64,000 nucleotides of DNA, taken from Pontibacter deserti. Its GTDB lineage: Bacteria > Bacteroidota > Bacteroidia > Cytophagales > Hymenobacteraceae. A model generated the notes under the pieces. It worked only from the letters and a program-made list of their open reading frames with translations, was not told the origin of the DNA and made no database searches. Of this stretch, positions 19,210 to 28,611 are shown in pieces. Position 1 is the first letter of the stretch. Every line of letters begins with the position of its first letter. Position numbers and translations under genes: made by a program. The stretch spans positions 372,001-436,000 of the forward strand of contig NZ_JALPRS010000001.1 of assembly GCF_023630255.1 (NCBI RefSeq), in the 5' to 3' direction.

Positions 19210-22023
19210 ATGAGACAACTTTACTCCTCATTATTCATTTTACTTAGTTTAGTAACCTGCCTTTCTGCCGCTGCACAGGTAGTTACAACTAAGCCTGTAC
19301 TTCCTACCGCCGATAAACCTGTTACCCTGGTATTTGATATTAACCAGGCAAAAGATTCTCGTGCTGCTAATTTAAAGAATACCCCGAACGATATTTACCT
19401 TTGGTCTGGTGCCGGCACTACCGCAACTGGCGATGCTTTTCAGTATCAGCCTGCGGGCCAAACAGTCTGGACAGCTCCTTTTGCACCGGGTAAAATGACC
19501 TTCGTTGGCAACAACCGCTGGTCTATCACCATTACTCCGCGCAGTTACTTTGGTGTGCCCACCGGTACCCCTATTCGTAAGCTTGGGTTATTGTTAAAAA
19601 ATGCAAACGGCTCTGCCCAAACCGAAGATTTCTTTGTAACGATCTATCCTTCAACAGGAGTGGTTGGTGCTTTCAGTACACCTACGGAGCAGTCTTTTTT
19701 CACCGACGCCAATTCCATTATTCCTGTTAAAGCTTATACTTCTGCCAATGCTGCCATCACCCTAAAAGTAGATAACACCATAGTAGCCACCGCACAGGAC
19801 CAGGACTCTTTAGTTTATAACCTGAACACAGGAACAGAAACGGGTATACGCAGAACGGTTGTGTTTGAAGCAAAAGTAGGTACAGATGCCGTTACCGATA
19901 CCTTCTTCTATACAAACAGGCCGGTTTCGCCAGTAGCTGCTTTGCCTGCCAATGCTAAAGACGGGGTAGTTTATACCGGAGCTGATAAAGCGTTGCTTAC
20001 TCTGTTTGCACCGAACAAGAAGTTCGTTTATGTGATAGGGGAGTTCAGCAACTGGGAACCGCTACCTGAATATCTGATGAACAAAACACCGGATGGCAGC
20101 CGCTACTGGCTGGAAATTGATGGCCTGGAAGCCGGCAAGGAAATAGCCTACCAGTACCTGGTGGATGGTACCATTGCTGTAGCAGACCCTTATACACACA
20201 AAATTCTGGACCCGAACAACGACAAGTATATTTCAGCAGCTTCTTACCCGGGGCTTAAGCCATACCCTGCAGGTGCAAAAGGTATCGTATCTATACTCCA
20301 GACAAACCAGGCAGCTTACAACTGGAAAGTAGAGAACTTTACACGGCCTAAAGCAGATACGCTGGTAGTATACGAATTACTATTACGCGATTTTCTGGAG
20401 ACCCAGAACTATGGCACCCTGACCGATACGCTTTCTTACCTGAAGAGCTTAGGGGTAAATGCCATAGAACTGATGCCAATTATGGAATTCAGCGGTAATA
20501 ACTCCTGGGGCTATAACCCGATTTTTTACTTTGCTCCTGATAAAGCCTATGGTACTGCCAATCAATTAAAAGCTTTTATTGATAAGTGTCACGAAATGGG
20601 TATAGCTGTTATCCTGGATATGGTGCTGAACCAGGCCGACTGGGAATTCCCGTATATGCAGCTGTACAGAAGCGGCGACCGCCCATCTGCTGAAAACCCT
20701 TTCCTGAACCAGCAGGCCACCCACCCTTATAGTGTGTTTTTCGACTTTAACCACGAGAGCGAAGCGACCAAAGCCTTTGTAGAACGCGTGAACCGCTACT
20801 GGCTGCAGGAATTTAAGTTTGATGGCTTTAGATTCGACCTGTCAAAAGGATTTACGCAGAAGGTAACCGGTAACAATGTAGGGGCCTGGAGTGAATACGA
20901 TGCTGGTCGTGTAGCCACCTGGAAGCGTATTTACGATGAAATCAGAAGTTATGATGAGACGGCTCTGGTTATACTGGAACACTTTGCTGATAACGCTGAG
21001 GAAAAAGAGCTGGCAAACTATGGCATGTTGTTCTGGGGCAACATTAACTGGGATTACCGCAACTTTGCCAAAGGCAATCAATCTTCATTCGACTGGATTT
21101 CATATAAAAACCGTGGCTGGCAGAAACCGCATGTAATCGGCTACATGGAGAGCCACGACGAAGAGCGCCAGATTTACGATGTTTTAAAGAATGGCCGTTC
21201 AGCCGGCTCTTACAATACCCGCACTTTGGAAACAGCGCTTAACCGTGCAAAGCTAGCGGCGGCCTTTTTCTTCCCTGTGCCAGGACCTAAAATGATCTGG
21301 CAATTTGGTGAGTTAGGATACGATGTATCAATTGATTCTATCAACAGAACGCATCCAAAACCAATCCGCTGGAAATACCGTGCCAATGAAAGCCGCATGA
21401 AGCTTTACAAAGTATATGCTGAACTCATAAAGCTGAAAAAGAACTACCCTGCATTTAGTACCACAGACTACAATATTACTTCTGAAGGTATGATCAAACG
21501 CCTGACCCTGGCCCACCAGACCATGACCGTTTTTATTATCGGTAACTATGATGTGAATGCTAAAGGTGTACAAGCCAGCTTCCCGCTAGCAGGTACGTGG
21601 TATGATTACTTTACAGGCGAAACAGTTACTGTTACCAACCCAATGGAAACAATAGTTCTGCAGCCAGGCGAGTTCAGGTTGTATACTACCGCGAAACTGA
21701 CGACACCTGAACCCGGCTTATTGCCTTGGCAGGGTGTAGTGCTGGATGTGGAAGATGAAATGCCTTTGGCTGAAAACATAGATGTTTATCCTAACCCGGC
21801 ACAACATACTGTTATGTTAGAATTCTCAGACAGTTATCGCGGTGATGTTTCGGTTCAGGTTACAGATATAACAGGTCATGTATTACGCACAGTCATGTAT
21901 AAAAAAAGCCAGGATGATCTAAAGCAAGTGCTGGATATGCAAAGCGTTGCAGCAGGAGTTTACCTGATCCGGATCGAAGCGGGTAAGCGTAAAGCTGTGA
22001 AAAAGCTGGTAAAGTTAAACTAG
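19210..22023 (+). CDS. Secreted GH13 alpha-amylase with CBM48-like domain and T9SS sorting tail
   Basis: 937 residues from the ATG at 19210 (signal peptide MRQLYSSLFILLSLVTCLSAAAQ). Order: N-terminal beta-sandwich (about 25-230), a CBM48/E-set domain (about 255-355; VYVIGEFSNWEPLPE), the GH13 barrel (about 385-720), and a C-terminal T9SS type A sorting domain starting IDVYPNPAQHTVMLEF. Catalytic D543 (FRFDLSKG), E590 (VILEHF) and D650 (MESHDEE) are present. In region I the usual DxxxNH reads DMVLNQ, so the conserved His is Gln. It is predicted to be exported through the outer membrane by T9SS and to cut starch at the cell surface or outside. A terminator follows. Confidence 0.92.
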   Translation: MRQLYSSLFILLSLVTCLSAAAQVVTTKPVLPTADKPVTLVFDINQAKDSRAANLKNTPNDIYLWSGAGTTATGDAFQYQPAGQTVWTAPFAPGKMTFVGNNRWSITITPRSYFGVPTGTPIRKLGLLLKNANGSAQTEDFFVTIYPSTGVVGAFSTPTEQSFFTDANSIIPVKAYTSANAAITLKVDNTIVATAQDQDSLVYNLNTGTETGIRRTVVFEAKVGTDAVTDTFFYTNRPVSPVAALPANAKDGVVYTGADKALLTLFAPNKKFVYVIGEFSNWEPLPEYLMNKTPDGSRYWLEIDGLEAGKEIAYQYLVDGTIAVADPYTHKILDPNNDKYISAASYPGLKPYPAGAKGIVSILQTNQAAYNWKVENFTRPKADTLVVYELLLRDFLETQNYGTLTDTLSYLKSLGVNAIELMPIMEFSGNNSWGYNPIFYFAPDKAYGTANQLKAFIDKCHEMGIAVILDMVLNQADWEFPYMQLYRSGDRPSAENPFLNQQATHPYSVFFDFNHESEATKAFVERVNRYWLQEFKFDGFRFDLSKGFTQKVTGNNVGAWSEYDAGRVATWKRIYDEIRSYDETALVILEHFADNAEEKELANYGMLFWGNINWDYRNFAKGNQSSFDWISYKNRGWQKPHVIGYMESHDEERQIYDVLKNGRSAGSYNTRTLETALNRAKLAAAFFFPVPGPKMIWQFGELGYDVSIDSINRTHPKPIRWKYRANESRMKLYKVYAELIKLKKNYPAFSTTDYNITSEGMIKRLTLAHQTMTVFIIGNYDVNAKGVQASFPLAGTWYDYFTGETVTVTNPMETIVLQPGEFRLYTTAKLTTPEPGLLPWQGVVLDVEDEMPLAENIDVYPNPAQHTVMLEFSDSYRGDVSVQVTDITGHVLRTVMYKKSQDDLKQVLDMQSVAAGVYLIRIEAGKRKAVKKLVKLN

Positions 22024-22051
22024 CCCGCAACTATAATTCAGCAATAAATAT

Positions 22052-22086
22052 AAATCCCCTTACCTGCCTTGGTAAGGGGATTTTTT
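22052..22086 (+). terminator. Terminator after the secreted amylase
   Basis: AAATCCCCTTACC (22052-22064) pairs perfectly with GGTAAGGGGATTT (22071-22083), followed by T-rich DNA, 29 bases after the stop. Confidence 0.92.
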
Positions 22087-22357
22087 CATAGTTATCAAAA
22101 ATGGGATTTGTATTCGCTGCTTCTGTTAAAGCATAAATATTGAGAATTCGGGTTGTTTTGGAAGTATAATTTAAGATCACTAAAGTCTGTCTAAAAAATT
22201 AATTACCGAATAGCAGCTCTTTCTGATACATTTTACGTAAGTGAAAATTAAGTATTCTTTTATATCTATACTTAATGATTTATAGCTTTAAACATTTACA
22301 CTGCAACTGTACCTTATCAAGGGGCAACAAAACTACACACCCTTCTATAAATTCAGA

Positions 22358-22478
22358 TTTTCCAGAACCTGAATTATTATATGGCTATATACTTGTTTTT
22401 TAATAAATATTTTACGCAATTAGTACTTGAGTAATAGCATTTATATAGTTGGGAATGCACTTTTTCCAGAACCAGAAT
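22358..22478 (+). promoter_or_regulatory. Direct repeat in the long leader of susC
   Basis: TTTTCCAGAACCTGAAT (22358-22374) and TTTTCCAGAACCAGAAT (22462-22478) differ at one base and lie 104 bases apart, about ten helical turns. They stand in the otherwise featureless 596-base region before susC. A dimeric regulator or DNA looping is possible, but I cannot name the protein. No -33/-7 pair could be placed with confidence. Confidence 0.5.
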
Positions 22479-22679
22479 ATCACCCTTTAAATAGCTTACA
22501 ATAGTCATTATAGGTAATCTTATACTATAGGCAAGAGTAGATCTTGTTACATGTAGCTGATTATGATGCAGAAGTAGATTTCAACATAAAGCAAATGCTT
22601 CATGCCGGCAGGATGCAGGAGTGAAGAGTACAATAATAACAAAACAATATTGATTTAACTTTTACTCATTCAAACAACT

Positions 22680-25600
22680 ATGCGAAATAAGTCTAAAAGA
22701 CGTGTGAGCTTTGGCTTAACTATGGCATTATGTTGCCTGTACATGACAGGCAATGCAACTGCCAACAATGGGGGAGGCGCAGCGCTTGTTGCCACCTATA
22801 AAGCAGAGAGCAGTAAAATTGCACCTGGCAGCCAGCAGGGCGTTGCCATAAAAGGTAGAGTAGTTAATGAAAACGGAGAAGGCTTACCTGGCGTAACTGT
22901 AGTTTTAAAAGGAACCGCCATTGGTACCTCTACAGACATAAATGGTAACTTCTCGCTAAATGCCCCACAAGCAGGTGGCACGCTGGTAATGTCTTTTATC
23001 GGTTACACAACCCGAGAGGTGGCAATTGGTAGCAACACAACTATAAATGTAACCCTTCAACCAGACACAAAAGCTCTTCAGGAAGTCGTGGTAGTTGGTT
23101 ATGGTACACAAAAGAAAACTGACGTAACAGGTGCTGTTGCCTCTGTTACGGAAGAAGAATTCCAGACTGGCCAGGTTACTACTCCTGAGCAGCTAATATC
23201 AGGTAAAGTAGCCGGCGTACAAATCATATCAAATAGTGGTGCACCAGGCGCAGGAAGCCGAATCCGTATTCGTGGAGGTTCTTCTTTAAATGCCAGCAAC
23301 GATCCTCTTATTGTGATAGACGGAGTACCAGTTGATAATGATGTAATTGCTGGTTCTTCTAATCCGCTAAACTTTATAAATCCGGATGATATTGCCTCCA
23401 TGAACATTCTTAAAGATGCTTCTGCTACGGCAATTTACGGTTCCCGCGCATCTAATGGTGTGATCATCATTACTACCAAGAGTGGTAAAGCCGGTCAGAA
23501 AATGACTGTTAACTTCAGCACACTACACTCTCTGGCTACAAACCCTAACCAGGTTGATGTACTGAGCGCAGATGAGTTCAGAGCACTTATAAATGAGAGG
23601 GGTACAGATGCTCAGAAAGAACTGTTAGGTAATGCCAACACTAACTGGCAGGACGAGATATACCAGCAAGCATATACTACTGATAATAACCTAAGTTTAA
23701 GTGGTGCTTACAAAACACTGCCTTATCGCGTTTCTATTGGTTACCTTAGCCAGGAAGGTGTGCTTAAAACATCTCAGTTTAATCGAGTAACAAGTACGGT
23801 AAAATTAAACCCAAGCTTCCTGAACGATCATCTGAAGGTAGAGCTTAATTTTAAAGGTTCACTTACCGATAGCCGTTTTGCAGAAACAGGCGCTATCGGG
23901 GCTGCCATTGCGTTTGACCCAACACAATCGCCATATCAGGAAAACGATAAGGCTGACTTAGGAGGTTATTTTGAATGGGTTAACCCAACAGATAAAACCC
24001 CAGTTACAATTGCCACTAAAAACCCTCTGAGTATGCTGATGCAGCGTCGTAATGAAGGTGAAGCAATTCGTAGCATTGGTAACATACAGTTCGACTACAA
24101 ATTCCATTTCCTTCCGGAACTAAGAGCAAACCTGAACATGGGGTATGATGTATCTGACAGCGACGGCGACAATAATGCCCCTGCTACCCTTGCATCTGAG
24201 TTCTATGAAGGTGGTTCATTCTCTCATTACGAAGAAAGCAGAACAAACAAATTGTTTGATTTCTACCTGAATTATGTAAAAGAGCTTACCAATATCAGCA
24301 GCCGCGTAGACGCTACTGCCGGATATTCTTACCAGGATTTTACAATCGAAAAGCCAACTTTTGCAACGTTCAGAGAAAATGGCGAAGAGCGTAAACCAGC
24401 TAATCCTTTTCCTTTCAAAACACAGAACACACTGGTTTCCTTCTTTGGTAGAGTAAATTATTCTCTTAAAGATCGTTACCTGTTAACTGCCACTGTGCGC
24501 CGCGATGGTTCTTCACGTTTCAGAGAAGGTCAGAAATGGGGCACTTTCCCTTCACTGGCATTAGCCTGGAGAATTAACGAAGAAGCTTTCCTTAAAAACT
24601 CTAAAGCAGTTTCTGATCTTAAGCTTCGTGTAGGTTATGGTGTAACAGGACAGCAGGATGTATCTGATAATGATTATCCATACCTGGCACGTTATACCAC
24701 CAGCGACAGTGCTGCCATGTACCAGATCGGTGACCAGTACTTCCTGTTGCTTCGTCCGGAAGGATATGATGCCAACTTAAAGTGGGAAGAAACAAAAGCT
24801 TTTAACGTTGGTCTTGATTTCGGATTCCTGAACAACAGGCTTTATGGTAGTTTAGACTATTATAACAGAAATACAGAAGACCTGCTGAGCGTAGTGCCTG
24901 TAGCTGCGGGTACCAACCTTACTAACCTGTTACTTACAAACGTAGGTACCATCGAGAGTGAAGGTATAGAAGCTATGTTAAACTATGTAGCTATCGACAA
25001 AGCAGACTTTACCTGGACTGTTGGTATCAACGGATCACTTAATAAAAACGAGATTACAAAACTGAATGCCGTGCAGGATGAAAGTGCAGTTGGTATTTTG
25101 GTAGGTGGTATTGGTGGTGCTACAGGAAGAAACATCCAGATCCATTCAGTAGGATATGCTCCTTATAGCTTCTTTGTGTACAAGCAAGTATACGATGATG
25201 CCGGTAAACCTATAGAAGGCCTGTACGAAGATCTGAACGAAGATGGTATCATCAACGAACTTGACAGGTACCGTTACAAAGATCCGGAAGCGAAGTTTAA
25301 CCTTGGTTTCAGCTCACAACTAAACTATAAGAACTGGTCTTTAGGATTGTTAATGCGTGGTAGCTTCAACAACTACATGTATAACAACATCTTCTCAAAT
25401 AACGGAGCTTACGACGTAACAGCTGTTACCGGCTTCTTGTCAAACTTATCTCCAAACGTGTTCGATACAGGTTTCAATACCCGTCAGTACGAATCAGATT
25501 ACTACATCGAGAACGCTTCGTTCCTGCGCATGGAAAACATTAGCCTGGGTTATAACTTCGGGAAAGTGTTAAATGACAAAGCAGGTCTGCGCCTGAGCGC

Positions 25601-25727
25601 CAACGTACAGAACGTGTTTACTATCACAAAATACGCTGGCCTTGATCCTGAGATTGCTGGTGGTATTGATAACAATTTCTATCCAAGACCACGCATCTTC
25701 AGCCTTGGTTTAAATCTGGAACTATAA
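22680..25727 (+). CDS. susC: SusC/RagA TonB-linked outer-membrane transporter
   Basis: 1015 residues. Signal region (1-28), then a carboxypeptidase-regulatory-like domain (about 50-125; GRVVNENGEGLPGVTVVLKG ... GNFSLNAP). The TonB box/plug start is EVVVVGYGTQKKTDVTGAVASV, the plug has RIRGGSSLNASNDPLIVIDG and TAIYGSRASNGVIIITTK, and a 22-strand barrel ends LGLNLEL. It is the energy-dependent channel that takes starch oligosaccharides, captured with SusD and SusE, into the periplasm. It is the first gene of the sus operon, with 14 bases to susD. Starch specificity is inferred from the neighbours. Confidence 0.95.
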   Translation: MRNKSKRRVSFGLTMALCCLYMTGNATANNGGGAALVATYKAESSKIAPGSQQGVAIKGRVVNENGEGLPGVTVVLKGTAIGTSTDINGNFSLNAPQAGGTLVMSFIGYTTREVAIGSNTTINVTLQPDTKALQEVVVVGYGTQKKTDVTGAVASVTEEEFQTGQVTTPEQLISGKVAGVQIISNSGAPGAGSRIRIRGGSSLNASNDPLIVIDGVPVDNDVIAGSSNPLNFINPDDIASMNILKDASATAIYGSRASNGVIIITTKSGKAGQKMTVNFSTLHSLATNPNQVDVLSADEFRALINERGTDAQKELLGNANTNWQDEIYQQAYTTDNNLSLSGAYKTLPYRVSIGYLSQEGVLKTSQFNRVTSTVKLNPSFLNDHLKVELNFKGSLTDSRFAETGAIGAAIAFDPTQSPYQENDKADLGGYFEWVNPTDKTPVTIATKNPLSMLMQRRNEGEAIRSIGNIQFDYKFHFLPELRANLNMGYDVSDSDGDNNAPATLASEFYEGGSFSHYEESRTNKLFDFYLNYVKELTNISSRVDATAGYSYQDFTIEKPTFATFRENGEERKPANPFPFKTQNTLVSFFGRVNYSLKDRYLLTATVRRDGSSRFREGQKWGTFPSLALAWRINEEAFLKNSKAVSDLKLRVGYGVTGQQDVSDNDYPYLARYTTSDSAAMYQIGDQYFLLLRPEGYDANLKWEETKAFNVGLDFGFLNNRLYGSLDYYNRNTEDLLSVVPVAAGTNLTNLLLTNVGTIESEGIEAMLNYVAIDKADFTWTVGINGSLNKNEITKLNAVQDESAVGILVGGIGGATGRNIQIHSVGYAPYSFFVYKQVYDDAGKPIEGLYEDLNEDGIINELDRYRYKDPEAKFNLGFSSQLNYKNWSLGLLMRGSFNNYMYNNIFSNNGAYDVTAVTGFLSNLSPNVFDTGFNTRQYESDYYIENASFLRMENISLGYNFGKVLNDKAGLRLSANVQNVFTITKYAGLDPEIAGGIDNNFYPRPRIFSLGLNLEL

Positions 25728-25741
25728 TTTTTTGAGCAATC

Positions 25742-27340
25742 ATGACATCAAGATATTTAAGAACTATACTTTGTGCAGGACTTGTAACGGTGGCAACCAC
25801 CTCCTGTATTAATGACCTGGACCGTGAACCTTTTTATGAGGCAACATCAGCCAGCGTTTATAAAGACTTTGCAAACTATAAAATGGTATTGGCAAAGCTA
25901 TATGGCGGTTTAGCTGTTACAGGTCAGCAGGGGCCAGATGGGAAGCCGGATGTAAGAGGTATTGATGAAGGTGCCTCAAATTATGTGCGTGCTTACTGGA
26001 TATTGCAGGAAGTACCAACTGATGAAGCTGTGATCGGCTGGAATGACCCAGGTCTGCCGGTAATTAATACCATGTCCTGGTCATCCAATAACGATGTTAC
26101 TACGGCTATGTACTATCGTATTTTCTACCAGATCACGCTGGCCAATGAGTTTATTCGCGAAACCTCAGATAGTAAATTAGCTGAGCGTGGCATAACCGGT
26201 GCTAACCTGGAGCAGGCAAAACTTTTCCGTGCTGAAGCACGCTTCCTGCGCGCAATGAGCTACTGGCATGCTTTGGATATGTATGGCAGTGTTCCGTTTG
26301 TTACCGAAGAAGATGCAATTGGTGCTTTTTTCCCGGAGCAGATTTCTAAAGAAGACCTGTTTGCTTACATTGAAGGCGAATTGATTGGTACCGAAGGTAA
26401 TCCCGGCATAGTGGACCTGCTGGCAGAACCTCGCCAGAACGAGTATGGCCGTGCTGATAAAGCCGCTGCCTGGACGCTGCTTACAAAACTATACCTGAAT
26501 GCCAAGACATACATTAACCAGGAGAAGTATACAGAAGCAATAGAGTATGCCGAGAAAGTAATTAACGCCGGCTATACTTTAGAAGAAGACTATGACCACC
26601 TGTTCATGGCTGATAACCATACTTCGAATGAGATCATCTTCCCGGTTGCTTTCGACGGACAGAGAACCCGCTCTTATGGTGGTACTACCTTCCTGACGCA
26701 CGCGGCTGTAGGTGGTACCATGACAGCTTCAAATTTTGGTATCGATTCTGGTTGGGGTGGTATCCGTTCTACTCCTTCTATGTATAATTTATTCTCAGGA
26801 GATGCTTTACAGAACGACGACCGTGCCAACTTCCACACCGATGGACAGGAGTTAGAGATCAGTACCATCTCTACCTTTACAGAAGGTTATCCTATAACCA
26901 AATGGAGTAACAAGACATCTACGAACGTTAATGGCTCTAATGCTACATTTGTTGATACTGACTTCCCGATGTTCCGCCTTGCTGATGTATACCTGATGTA
27001 TGCTGAAGCCGTGGTACGCAGCGGTGCACCTAAGGATCAAGCAGTTGAGTATATAAACGAACTTCGCACCAGAGCATATACCAATGGCGGAGGCACTATC
27101 ACATCAAGCGAACTAACTTTAGATTTTATACTTGATGAGCGTGCCCGTGAATTAAACTGGGAAGGTCACCGCCGTACGGATCTTATCCGCTTCGGTAAGT
27201 TTACCAGCGATTCTTATGTATGGGCATGGAAAGGTGGAGTTGCGGGTGGTACGGGCGTAGCAGATTATAAAAATCTATACCCGATTCCTGCCAACGACCT
27301 GATAGCTAATCCTAATCTTGAACCAACACCGGGGTATTAA
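25742..27340 (+). CDS. susD: SusD/RagB outer-membrane starch-binding lipoprotein
   Basis: 532 residues. The lipobox is VATTSC with C22 as the lipidated residue. The tetratricopeptide-like helical fold of SusD shows in FYQITLANEFIRETSD, AEARFLRAMSYWHALDMYGSVPFV (a family signature), KAAAWTLLTKLYLNAKTYI and FILDERARELNWEGHRRTDLIRFGKF near the C-terminus. It closes the SusC barrel like a lid and binds the polysaccharide. It follows susC by 14 bases, and susE comes 71 bases later. Confidence 0.95.
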   Translation: MTSRYLRTILCAGLVTVATTSCINDLDREPFYEATSASVYKDFANYKMVLAKLYGGLAVTGQQGPDGKPDVRGIDEGASNYVRAYWILQEVPTDEAVIGWNDPGLPVINTMSWSSNNDVTTAMYYRIFYQITLANEFIRETSDSKLAERGITGANLEQAKLFRAEARFLRAMSYWHALDMYGSVPFVTEEDAIGAFFPEQISKEDLFAYIEGELIGTEGNPGIVDLLAEPRQNEYGRADKAAAWTLLTKLYLNAKTYINQEKYTEAIEYAEKVINAGYTLEEDYDHLFMADNHTSNEIIFPVAFDGQRTRSYGGTTFLTHAAVGGTMTASNFGIDSGWGGIRSTPSMYNLFSGDALQNDDRANFHTDGQELEISTISTFTEGYPITKWSNKTSTNVNGSNATFVDTDFPMFRLADVYLMYAEAVVRSGAPKDQAVEYINELRTRAYTNGGGTITSSELTLDFILDERARELNWEGHRRTDLIRFGKFTSDSYVWAWKGGVAGGTGVADYKNLYPIPANDLIANPNLEPTPGY

Positions 27341-27411
27341 TTTATGCAGCACTTCATGCTATCTAAATAAGATCGTGAAGTGCTGATATATAAACTTATA
27401 AAAATGTCTTT

Positions 27412-28455
27412 ATGAAAAGCTGGTTAAATAAATCATTATTATTTTTTGTAGCAGCGCTTACCTTAATGAGCTGTGAAAAAGACGAAGAAAAGTTGGTTTT
27501 ACGTGAAGGAGAGGCTCCTGTGCTAAATGCCTCAACCAATGAGCTCGTTTTAGTGAAAGAAGAAGCTGCAGATGATGCCATAACGCTTACCTGGGGTAAG
27601 GCTGATTTCGGATATAAAGCTGCAGTTACCTATACCTTACAGGTTGATACGGCTGACAATAACTTCGAAACTCCTTACAACATTGTAATGGGTAATAACC
27701 TGGAGAAAAAGTATACAGTTGAAGAGCTAAACACTTTACTAAATAAGCTGAAATACGAGCCAGAAGTAGCTCATGATATAAACATTCGTGTTAAAGCTTC
27801 TGTCTCTGATCTTGTTAATCCGGTATATTCTGAGCCTTTAACACTGAATGTTACGCCTTATTCTACGTTTGTGGAACCCGGTTATGTGTTTGTGCCAGGC
27901 GATTACCAAGGTTGGAACCCGGGCGCAGCGCCAGCCTTAATCTCTGTTAACAACGATGGTATCTATAAAGGTGTAATTGACTTCTCTGGTACCAACAGCC
28001 GCAAGTTCAAGATTACGCCTGAACGCGACTGGGATACTGCTTATGGTAGCGGAGCCAGTGCAGGTACTTTATCAACTACAGGCCCGGACATAGAGATTGC
28101 TACCAACGATCCTTACCAACTGGAAGTAAACCTAAACACCCTGACCTGGACAAGTAAGAAATACTCCTGGGGGCTGATTGGCGATGCCACGCCAGGTGGA
28201 TGGGCAACTGATACTAATATGAAGTACATCCATGAAGAAGGTGTATGGAAACTTACAGTTCCGCTCACAGCAGGTAAGATCAAGTTCAGACTGAACGATG
28301 ACTGGGGTGTTAACTATGGTGATGATGATACATCAAATAACCTGTTAAACCAAGGTGGTGCTGATATTTCCATTGCAGAGGCCGGTACTTACGATATCGT
28401 ACTGGATCTTGAAAATGCAGATGGAAGTGTGACTTACACACTTACTAAAAAATAA
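27412..28455 (+). CDS. susE: SusE/SusF-type surface starch-binding lipoprotein
   Basis: 347 residues. Lipobox LMSC with C21, followed by EKDEEK, the acidic pattern linked to surface export of lipoproteins in Bacteroidetes. The N-terminal part (about 35-140) is the SusE Ig-like domain (ITLTWGKADFGYKAAVTYTLQVDT). Then come two starch-binding modules, GYVFVPGDYQGWNPG (about 157-171) and WGLIGDATPGGWATDTNM with KIKFRLNDDWGVNYGDD. It binds starch at the cell surface with SusD and has no catalytic residues. It is the last gene before a terminator. Confidence 0.9.
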   Translation: MKSWLNKSLLFFVAALTLMSCEKDEEKLVLREGEAPVLNASTNELVLVKEEAADDAITLTWGKADFGYKAAVTYTLQVDTADNNFETPYNIVMGNNLEKKYTVEELNTLLNKLKYEPEVAHDINIRVKASVSDLVNPVYSEPLTLNVTPYSTFVEPGYVFVPGDYQGWNPGAAPALISVNNDGIYKGVIDFSGTNSRKFKITPERDWDTAYGSGASAGTLSTTGPDIEIATNDPYQLEVNLNTLTWTSKKYSWGLIGDATPGGWATDTNMKYIHEEGVWKLTVPLTAGKIKFRLNDDWGVNYGDDDTSNNLLNQGGADISIAEAGTYDIVLDLENADGSVTYTLTKK

Positions 28456-28522
28456 ATAAAGATGGTTTGGTTTGCCACAGCTATACTTTGTAATTGGCTG
28501 CAGACCATTAACTGATACCTTA

Positions 28523-28560
28523 CAAAACCCGGCAATTCCAAATTGCCGGGTTTTGTTTTA
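28523..28560 (+). terminator. Terminator after susE
   Basis: CAAAACCCGGCAATT (28523-28537) pairs perfectly with AATTGCCGGGTTTTG (28541-28555), loop CCA, followed by TTTTA. It splits susCDE from the downstream amylase and epimerase, which then need read-through or their own promoter. Confidence 0.92.
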
Positions 28561-28611
28561 TATTAGAGTTCTAAAATATACCTGACGTATAAACCTGTAA
28601 ACCGCTTACGC

